Under the pieces are notes generated by a model. It was given only the letters and a program-made list of their open reading frames with translations, made no database searches and was not told the DNA's origin. The position numbers and the translations under genes were made by a program. From Amphimallon solstitiale (lineage: Eukaryota; Arthropoda; Insecta; Coleoptera; Scarabaeidae), in contig OY720675.1 of NCBI GenBank assembly GCA_963170755.1, positions 97,786,522 to 97,850,521 on the forward strand: 64,000 nucleotides of DNA. The letters are read 5' to 3'. Below, piece by piece: positions 55,716-64,000 of the stretch. The first letter of the stretch is position 1; the number at the start of each line of letters is the position of its first letter.

Positions 55716-56565
55716 ATGACAGTTTTCGAGGTCCTAATCCAAAAACTGCAGTTAGAGAAAAATATTGCTCTTATTCGGAACATACTACCTACTGGCAGAA
55801 GCATTCAAGCAACTCTAAAGATTGGTGTGAAAGCAATTAACATTATTTTACACAAACATTTGAAGGTCCATAAGCTTTGTTTTTGGTGGATTTCCCAAAA
55901 TTTGACTCAATTAAAAAAGAAGACCGTGTGAGATGGTGCAGATTTACACTAAACCGCTTTAACTGTGGATCGTCACATTTGGTGTACAACATCATCACAG
56001 GTGATGAAACATGGGTATACTGCTAGTATCCCGAAAAAAAAAGCAACAATCGACAGTTTGGGTCTTTGAGGATGACTCGGCTCCAACAATAGTTGTTCGT
56101 GAAAAAAGTCGAAACAAGAAGATTGTCGCCACGTTCCTTGCAATTACTGGGCATGTGTCCACTGTAGCATTGGAGGATAGAGGTACAGTTAATTCACTAC
56201 AGTTTGTTTGCCTCAGGTTCCGAAATGTTCGCGAAAAACGTTCAAGAGGAAGGATCGTTTTGCTTCAAGATAACGCTCGGGCGCACACTGCCGCTCGAAC
56301 AATTGATTATTTGAATGCCCAAAACATAAAAATAATGGTGCATTCACCGTATAGTCCAGACCTAGCACCTAATGACTTCTTCCTATTTCCGCGGGTAAGG
56401 AATACATTATGGGGTTTACGTTTTACATCGGCCGAAGAAGCGGTTAATGCTTTTAAAAAAGAAATAAACAACGGCGAGAAAATTGGAGAAAATGTTTTCA
56501 AGATTGGTTTTCACGGAAGCATAAATGTATTGACTATGGAGGAGAATACTTTGAAAAATTATTAA
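55716..56565 (+). pseudogene. mariner (DD34D) transposase relic
   Basis: An N-terminal remnant (55716-55925) reads ILHKHLKVHKLCFWWISQNL, where active mariners have VPHxLT-type sequence. After a frame break come FTLNRFNCGSSHLVYNIITG and DETWVYC (first Asp), a stop, then KKQQSTVWVFEDD, LLQDNARAHTAARTI (second Asp) and HSPYSPDLAPNDFFLFP (third Asp). I count 34 residues between the last two Asp residues, the mariner signature. The helix-turn-helix is mostly lost. The C-terminal 184-codon frame is open but truncated, so the copy is inactive. Confidence 0.88.
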
Positions 56566-56724
56566 TAAATGTCTTTTGTAAATAAATTGTGTTTTACTTT
56601 ACCAGGCTCAGCGGAAAGAGAACAGCCCTCGTATTACAAATTTGCTATTATTATTACTCGACAACAGTAAATTTGTATGTCTTCGGTGTGTGAGTGTATG
56701 TGAGACCACGATAGCGACCAAACT

Positions 56725-56889
56725 CAGTGGCGTCTGGTGAGTGCGTTTTGGCAGGGCAGTTGCGTAGACGGGACTGGTTTGTTTGTTGTCGGTGATATGC
56801 TCGGCATCTGGGAGTATATCGCCAATAATGGGCGAGTCGGTTTTGTCTGTGTGGTTGCCCCGCCGGGGCGTGCTCACCAGCCGTCACTG
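56725..56889. mobile_element. hAT-family MITE, relative of the one at 11551
   Basis: The ends CAGTGGCGTCTGGTGAGTGC and GCTCACCAGCCGTCACTG are inverted. The inside (GTTTTGGCAGGGCAG and GGGAGTATATCGCC) matches the inverse of the MITE at 11551-11688. Flanks ACCAAACT and CTAAAACT agree only at the last five bases, so any target duplication has decayed. Confidence 0.8.
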
Positions 56890-57151
56890 CTAAAACTATC
56901 AATACCATACTTTACATTTAGCAGTATCTTCCTTTAATTCCTTTGATTAGATTCTCAGTGAGGTTGATAGGATAGAAGTAGTAGTTTACTTCAGTCAGTG
57001 AAAGTGATTTTTTTTTACTGGAAATATGTAATTTTTTCTTAATTCTTATAGAAAAGAAGTTTTTGAAAATATTTCGTAAATAGTACCTACTATCGGGACA
57101 GATATAGTAGGAGGATACTTTTGTATAAAAAATTTGAACCGCGCATAGGTA

Positions 57152-57350
57152 CAGTTCTGTGCAATAAAATAGTGTACACGTCTTATTGCTAATTTTAACA
57201 TTATTTTGCGGTTATGAAAATGGCTTACGTTAAGTATGACAAAGTGAATTATAGCGTCAATTCAATTTGTCATACATGACAGATATTCAAACAAAAGTCA
57301 TATTTACATAATCGTATAATAAGTGTACACCAGTTTATTGCACAGAACTG
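57152..57350. mobile_element. 199-bp mariner-type MITE
   Basis: CAGTTCTGTGCAATAAA at 57152 has its inverse TTTATTGCACAGAACTG, ending at 57350, and TA flanks both ends. The inverted repeats extend about 28 bp to GTGTACAC-type sequence with one or two mismatches. No coding. Confidence 0.88.
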
Positions 57351-57352
57351 TA

Positions 57353-58110
57353 CATATATCAAAGTCGAAAGTAGTGTGAATCCCACAACTCATATTTCTC
57401 ATTGCTTTTCACACTAATTTAAATTGGATTATCAAAAAATTGGGACGTTTGAATATTTACATTTGCTGTCAAGTATAATTTTATTTTTCTAATGCAGCAG
57501 ATGCCGAATTTTATTCTTCCCCGACTTTATTGAACATATTTTGCGTCTGTGTCTAACTCTTTTCGAGGTAGCCAGATTTTTTTAAGTCATTAAGTTATCA
57601 AGTATTATTTATAAATTATTTTAATGTCTATCAGTTAACTAATGTCTGTCAAGTGTCTATCAATTTATTCCTGATACAAACATGAAAGACCTGTGTCACA
57701 GAAATGGAGAAATGTAAGCGTGGGTTTGTCTAATATTACTTATTGCCAAATTTTGTTTCTGAGTTAATCAGTTTTTTCGTTACCCTCAAATTAGTTTTAC
57801 CTTATTCTAGTTCGCCAGTGTTTTTAGTTATTCCTGGCACTCCCATATTTCTCACGACGACAATTCTTGCCCTTAGTGCTGTTTGACTCTCAGACATTAT
57901 TTGGATTCGTCGGTTGACGATGGCCCTCCTATTGTTTACTATAACACACTGGTGTATAGCGTACACTTCCCAGTATGTAGTATTTGCCCTAACTACTATA
58001 ACAGAGTCGATTCCTGTTCCAGTACAAGCTGTGGTTTCTGATCCGTTTGTGTACTAGGTCTCGTCCCACCTACTGATATCCTCCATTTCGAGGACACTTC
58101 ACAAATTAAA
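57353..58110. other. No gene seen
   Basis: Moderately AT-rich sequence without recognisable frames or repeat boundaries. Confidence 0.45.
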
Positions 58111-58129
58111 AAATGAGGTGTGGCCACCA

Positions 58130-59013
58130 CACGACTTTCTCATACGTATGAGCGTTTCAAACTATACAATTTTAAGAATTTTTTTATACAAAACTTATTC
58201 AAAATCCTATTCTAAGTACTTTCATTCTCTTAATAAATCGCTCTAGAAAGCATACTTTGCAAGATATTCGAAAAAAAGTGCTACTCGCTAAGAATAAAAG
58301 TGCTACTTCCGGTCCGAATTTTGAAATTCATGTATACAAAAAATATTGCAAATCCAACTCTAAATACTTTTGTACTCTTAATAAATATATATAGAATGCA
58401 TAATTTACGACATATTTGCAAAAAATCGTTATTCGGTAAGAATAAAAGTGATACTTCCGGTCCGAATTTTGAAATTTTTTTTATACAAAAGATATTGGAA
58501 ATTAAGTTCTAAATACTTTTATATTTGTAGCGTACCTGTCTAAAAAGCATGACTTGCAAAATATTTGCAAAAAACTGATTTTCGATAAGAATAAAAGAAC
58601 CACTTCCGGTAGTAATTTCGAAAAACTTTTTAAATAAAATGGTTCTCAATTTTAATTTTAAGTACATATGTATTCTTTATAAATTTGTTTAAACTTAGTA
58701 GTTGACGAAATATTTGCAAAATTCGATTTTTTCACTGAAGTAAAGTACTACTTCCGGTCTACCGATTTTACTGAAAAACTAATCAGATCTCAAGAGGCAG
58801 ATTATACACGTAAATACAAAATTTGGAATTGATATCTACAGCGGTTTGACCGCTATCGTGGTCACACACACAGAGAGAGAGAGAGACACAGGCATTTTTT
58901 AAAAACCACTTTTTTGGTATCAGGAGACTTCAAAACGTGGATATCTGCAATAATCTCGAGGTCGAAAATTTTCGTCATCACAATACTTCCTTATACTACG
59001 TATAAGAAAGTAA
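58130..59013 (+). repeat. 148-bp tandem repeat (CTTCCGGTCC family) inside a possible inverted-repeat element
   Basis: The phrase CTTCCGGTCCGAATTTTGAA or variants occurs near 58307, 58455, 58603 and 58751, about 148 bp apart and increasingly diverged. The outer sequences GACTTTCTCATACGTATG (58132) and TACGTATAAGAAAGTAAAAG (about 58997) are imperfect inverse copies and may be terminal repeats. A CA/GA microsatellite lies at about 58864-58889. The same repeat unit is found at 45835-46200. Confidence 0.75.
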
Positions 59014-59396
59014 AAGTACATAGCCGTAACTATCAAGTGTTATGATGTAGAAGTACATATTCGGAAGTATTGAAATGCTAGCCGTTATTGAAGTGTCCTT
59101 ATTTCTTAACATTTTGGTTTAAACTTAATCTACATCGTAACAATAGTATTTTCGACACTTATCAATAAGCAAAAATTACGGCTCTGTATTTAGTGTATTT
59201 TGCAGAATATATATTGCAAAATATAGAAAGAAGAGCCTTAAAAATGTAAAATAATATCCAAGTGGCCCCACGTAATAAACTGACCATTAACTTTAACGTG
59301 GAATTGTAAAATATAATAATATATTCCATTAAAAAGCATTGCTCTGTATTTGTATATGGTGCAAGTAAAATGAAACAATTTTTAAAATAAAGTATA

Positions 59397-60374
59397 CAGG
59401 GTGTTATAATTAAGTCGGCACTATTGCTAACTTTGTTATTAATGAAACTACAGTATCGGTTAAATTAGCAAAGTAGTAGTATTTTTATCGTGAACAATGA
59501 TGGTAGAACCGAAAAGACAGTTGAACTTCTAATTTTCGCGCTATTTACAAAAGTTACTTTTTTTTTAAGTGGAACACCCAGTATATTTTTGCATATATTG
59601 AAAGAAGGAATTATTTTAAAAAAGAAAGCTTTAATACATTATTGATAAAAAATGAAAGTTGCGGCAGTTATAATATCTACTATTTTGTACAGCAATTCAT
59701 ATCAAAAAATCAAGATGGCTATGATAAAAAAAACAGCAAATATTAAACAAGCATTGTGTATTTTGTATATTTATTATAATAGATGTTCGAAGATATCACC
59801 GTTTTGTCCAATACAATACCTCCAATACAAAAAACCAGAATGAAATTTACAAACGGAGATCTGAAAACGTTGTAGAGCTGCAAAATAAAATAATTACTAT
59901 TGCTAATAACATAGACGCAAGATCGTTTTTAAAAGTAACTCGCAATGTACATAAACAAATTCGAAAGTGTATTAGACAAAACGGTGATGTCTTCAAACAT
60001 CTATTATAATTAATATAGATAATACACAATGCTTGTTTAATATTTTCTGTTTTTTTTATTATAGCCGTCTTGATTTTATTGATATGAATTGATGTACAAA
60101 ATAGTAGATAACTGCCGCAACTTTCATTTTTTGTCAATAATGTATGAAAGCTTTCTTTCTTAAAATAATTCCTTCTTTTAATATATGCAAAAATATACTG
60201 GATGTTCCATTTAAAAAAAAGTAACCTTTTAAATAGCGCGAAAATTAGAAGTTCAACTGTATCTTCGGTTCTGCCATCATTGTTCAGGATAAAAATACTA
60301 CTACTTCGCTAATTTAACCGATACTGTAGCTTCATTAGTAACAAAGTTAGCAATAGTGGATTTATAACACCCTG
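59397..60374. mobile_element. Long-arm MITE of DD41D origin
   Basis: The ends CAGGGTGTTATAA and TTATAACACCCTG lie at TA dinucleotides (59395-59396 and 60375-60376). Inverted arms of about 400 bp (59397 to about 59811 and about 59983-60374) flank a short unique centre. The centre encodes the C-terminus of a DUF4817-type transposase (59854-60009), which ties this MITE to the autonomous family. Confidence 0.88.
59854..60009 (+). pseudogene. Transposase C-terminal relic inside the MITE
   Basis: The open segment reads ENVVELQNKIITIANNIDAR, then RNVHKQIRKCIRQNG and DVFKHLL before TAA. It matches the C-terminal pattern of the DD41D transposases here (IRKATHEQLLLRCQKCLEV, RQFEHLLKK; VRKRVQKCIELQGG, IFEHLL). 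Everything before it has been deleted. Confidence 0.75.
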
Positions 60375-60376
60375 TA

Positions 60377-62850
60377 TATGAAGGAGATAGTTTGGTCAAG
60401 CTTTCATTTTGAACATTCTTCGATAGCTGCAAAAATAGAGCTACGGATGAATTCTTCTTAGGCGGAACCCACTATACAGGGTTAGTTTTAAATAGCGTCA
60501 TTAAAAAAGGGGGTGAAAGAAAAATATGAGTAATGCCCGTACAAAAGAAATCGGTGTCCAATGTGCACGCAGTGACGAGAAATTGATTTTTCTTTCCTCA
60601 AATCTGAGCCTGTCCCAGTTAATATACAAACATAATAATTTTCATATAGAGGAATTTAAGTTTCAAAATAATATACTTCTATTTAACGAAAAAAACATAG
60701 TAATGCACCGAAGTTGTGAAAATATTTTCAATTGCCATTCATTCTCAAAAATTGTAACTATTTGCATTTTATCGTTTTTTTTTTGGAAGAACTTTAAACA
60801 AAGTTATGGACCGACTTTAACTACATTTTGGCCCTAAAAATTTAGAAATTTTTGATGAGTTACAAATAAATTTCTTTTTTGATTTTCATTTAAACATTCA
60901 CACGTATTCTTCAGATTCGCATAGCCTGGTACCTCTTTACCGTTAAGCCTGTATATGACAAGAAACTTATTAATATTCTGAACACTCATTTTAAACACAC
61001 AATACTTATTCTGTTATCATTTTCATGGCTAGTATTATACATATATATACTAAGAAAGTCTTAATTTTTTTTTTATTTATTTACCTTTGGCGTTTTCCAA
61101 CTAAAAAAAATCATTGTTTAATACAATGATTATATTTATTAATAATAATTATGTATAGTTATTCCGATTATGCTAATGATGGGATGTTTAAAAGTTAGAA
61201 ATATGCTGAGATAAAATAAAACAAAACGAGAAAGATGATTAAATTGCAGGAACTAATTACAAATATTTAAAGCAGTTGAATGATAATAGCTAAATAATTC
61301 ATCAGCGCTGACTGCATGCTAAAGCAAATATTGATTAAATAAAACTTATCGTATACTTTGTCAATACTGATAATTAAATTCACAAAAGAAAAAGAAAGAG
61401 GTGCATTTGAATTAATAACATTTATGTTACCTGTTTATTTATTAACAATCACATTGTGCGTGTAATAAAATTATAAATTGTTTATACATTGCTTACGCAC
61501 TTTTACGAGGAGAAAAGACAAGCAACTGATATATTAGAAACCGCATGCAGCAAAATGTGTTAATCTTCTATTTGATCAATGTAGTAACGTAGCAACATGT
61601 ATTCAAACATCTTTAGGTCAACGTTCTTGTAAACACATGAGGGATATATTGTTTATGTTAATAACTACCATGATGTGTATTTCGAAAGTATTTCGTTTTC
61701 GAAATTACCCTACGTACAAATGTATAACACTTTTACTTGACCTGACCTGAATTTATAATGACAAAAATGCAAATCAAATCAGTCACGGACGCTAGGCGAA
61801 AATATATTAGTTATTTTTATTTTGTCCAAAATTATGAAAGTTAATTCATATACATACAAATATATTTTATTGAAATAATACGCTGTGAATCTTTCCAAAA
61901 ACTTCGGTTTGTCATTAATTACTACTTTCTTCATAATTAGGTATGTAGTTACGTATAAATATCCACCCTTTTAACGTCAATAATAAGTTAATGTCTGAAA
62001 TCAGGTGCTCTTTCTGTATTAAATGGCTGCGTTTGATAAGGTTTTGGCGGGAGAGAAATGTACCCAAAAAATACCATTTTTATTTCCATTTTTACGGGCG
62101 TAAAATATCAAAACATGTAAATTTTATGCATTAAGCATGAAGATAAAGGTTAAACGAGGTGAAAGGTCGAATTCTTTTTTAAATTAAGTTAATATATAAG
62201 CCGTAAATAAAATGGGAAGTTAGTGGTTTTGCAACTACTAGAAAAAATGGCTACATTTAAAAATTACACGGTAAATTTATATGTAATATAGCAAGTACAC
62301 TCGGTATTTATATTTGGAAGGTAAAAATAGTAACAGTAGCTAAATACATGTGTAATTTTTTAAGTGATCCATGAAATAAAATTTGTTTACATTTTTGGTG
62401 GGTCTTTACATACATTACAGATATCTGTTACATTTACGTCGCCTAACAGTGTAGCACATATAATACAGATGGCGTTATTATCTTGCAATTATTTAGAGGT
62501 TAGTTGTGTGTTATGCGATACTTTAATTATTCATTATAATTTAAAATTATAATTAACAACAATTTTTGCGGTTACTAATTATAAAATTTAGTATGTTACG
62601 AGTTATTTGAAAGTACGTAATAGACAATCAACAGTTGGCATCACTGGTTGGTACCACAAAACCAAAAAGTAACTACATAGTTTAATTTGCGAGTTTAATG
62701 AAATTGCAATATTTTAAAATATGGAGTTTTCTGTTATCCTTAATTGAAAGATGCCTATGCTTTTACTAATGAGATGAATTATGTAAATCAATTTGTTAGC
62801 AGTTTTCAGAACTTTGAAATCGTTTATTTTTTAAATAGAAACTGCACACC
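60377..62850. other. No supported gene
   Basis: AT-rich. CTATACAGGGTTAG near 60472 resembles an isolated mariner-type end. A plus-strand frame at 60526-60837 (103 codons, MSNARTKEIGVQCARSDE) has no recognised similarity and no clear splice sites. Other frames are shorter and look like chance. Confidence 0.4.
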
Positions 62851-62859
62851 ATGTCTATA

Positions 62860-63650
62860 GTATTTTTGACAAAAGTATCGATATTAGAATCGAATAATGT
62901 ATCAAAAATTCAAAATCGATTTTAAACAAATATTGAATGAAGAATATCGATATACCTTGATATCGACAGTGTTATCATGTTTATATTAAAAGTTCTTTGC
63001 TGTGGCTTTTCAAGCCATTTAGTAACAAATAAAATCTTTAACTTAAAATATATATTTACTCAAAAAACAAAAAAAAAACCATAAAAAGACAAACAAAATA
63101 TAAATTTGTATCTATAACGTATAAGAAATCCAAAACTCAAATATATAATTCTAGTTGTATAAAACACATACATAAATACAAGTAAAAAATAAACATCTTA
63201 AAACATATCTTCTTTACAATTTTGAGGAAATAGTAATTGTGATAAAGATAACAAACACCCCATGAAGGCGATTCGGCGAACTATGCGAGATGTCAAGTCT
63301 ATGAAATGCAATATTCCGCTGCCGCTTCCGGATTATAATTTCTACGAAACAGCAAACATCGCAGTAGGCATTTTTCAAATTTCCAACTTCTTTCTTAAAA
63401 ATATATTCTATTGTATTCTGTATAATATGAACAGTTTCTTTTGTATATTAATGTAAAATAAATGTGTAAAATGTCAAAGATTGTTTACCAGGATATAAGT
63501 AGAATGGCATTTTTGATTAAACGATATTATCGAATAAAAAAATCGATAACAGTCAATATTATTAAATAAAAAAATATCGATTTCAATCACGATTATCGAA
63601 AAGAAAACATCGATACTTTTTTACAAACCAATATATCGTGCGCATCCCTA
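62860..63650. repeat. AT-rich segment with clustered ATCGAT motifs, possibly a decayed transposon
   Basis: TATCGATA-like motifs occur near 62876, 62943 and 63567, with related ATCGAT/TATCGA strings at many other places. The right side ends CGTGCGCATCCCTAG, which resembles termini of some hAT-type repeats. No matching left end was confirmed. A plus-strand frame at 63262-63456 within it is not recognised. Confidence 0.35.
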
Positions 63651-64000
63651 GTTCAAATCACATATGCCTGCCCACTCTTTCTTCCGGAGGTCAGTTCGCC
63701 GGTTTTCTAGTTTCGATTAATAACAATAATCTTTATAATAGCCTCATTATTTATAATATATTAACATTAAAATAATACCTTTACCTTACTTAGTTTTGAA
63801 GATTTTTATTACAATTACTGTTCTTTTTATTTTTGGTGTTTGTAGAGTTAAATCTTTGTGCATATTTAAAACTGTTTTTATCATCTTTATTGTAAAAATA
63901 CTTGACGCTGTTTGGGTGGCGATTTTCACGGTTTGGTTAGAAGTGCCTTATCTAATATGTTCGTGACGTACTTAAACGTACAGATAGTGTATAATAACAC
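63651..64000. other. No gene seen to the window end
   Basis: AT-rich sequence with no supported coding frame. Confidence 0.5.

Noticed and set aside
60526..60837. 103-codon open frame on the plus strand
   Set aside because: No recognisable motif, AT-rich composition, starts just after a mariner-type end fragment. Left as unassigned.
63262..63456. Possible host exon, less AT-rich (MKAIRRTMRDVKSMK, or EGDSANYARC in another frame)
   Set aside because: Two frames look equally plausible, splice sites are weak, and the surroundings look like decayed repeat. Not enough to call a gene.

Overview
The window looks like an insect (arthropod) nuclear genome: it is AT-rich, has spliced genes with GT-AG introns, and is filled with eukaryotic transposons (hAT, Tc1/mariner with DUF4817-type helix-turn-helix transposases, PIF/Harbinger, pogo, Penelope-like and non-LTR elements). 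No bacterial-type operons, rRNA or tRNA genes were recognised. The species cannot be named from the sequence alone; a large, transposon-rich insect genome is the likeliest source.

Only one host gene is supported. It is a CCDC66-family coiled-coil gene on the minus strand. Three phase-compatible exons lie at 39711-38996 and the long last exon at 11310-9666. They are separated by a 27.7 kb intron (38995-11311) made largely of mobile DNA. The N-terminal exons were not found and may lie beyond 64000.

Layout. 1-5.9 kb: end of a DD41D mariner-type element, a Penelope-like element (PLE-1), and an intact-ended hAT nested in it. 6.4-9.1 kb: two more hAT-family elements with the same CAGTGGCGG ends. 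9.7-11.3 kb: CCDC66 last exon. 13.8-23.8 kb: a three-layer nest, in which a hAT contains a Harbinger (TTA duplication) that contains a 5.3 kb fold-back element with a 9-bp target duplication. 24.5-37.1 kb: two decayed DUF4817/DD41D elements, a Tc1-like relic, a head-to-head PLE-2, a 360-bp repeat array, and an apparently intact DD41D element with 1,071-bp inverted arms. 39-39.7 kb: CCDC66 exons. 41-49.5 kb: LINE relics, a possible long LTR, and repeats. 49.8-52 kb: a palindrome carrying hammerhead-like motifs, followed by a 300-bp tandem satellite with a type I hammerhead ribozyme motif in each monomer. 52.5-55.3 kb: a pogo/jerky-type element with a long open transposase whose second catalytic Asp is His. 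55.7-60.4 kb: a mariner relic, MITEs and a relic of a DD41D element. 60.4-64 kb: no supported gene.

The most unusual signal is the cluster of self-cleaving-ribozyme-like motifs: five in the satellite, two in the neighbouring palindrome, two in PLE-2 and one decayed copy in PLE-1. The satellite resembles the retrozyme-like circular-RNA repeats described from animals and plants. All boundaries, duplications and splice joins were read by eye; no alignments, folding programs or database searches were run.
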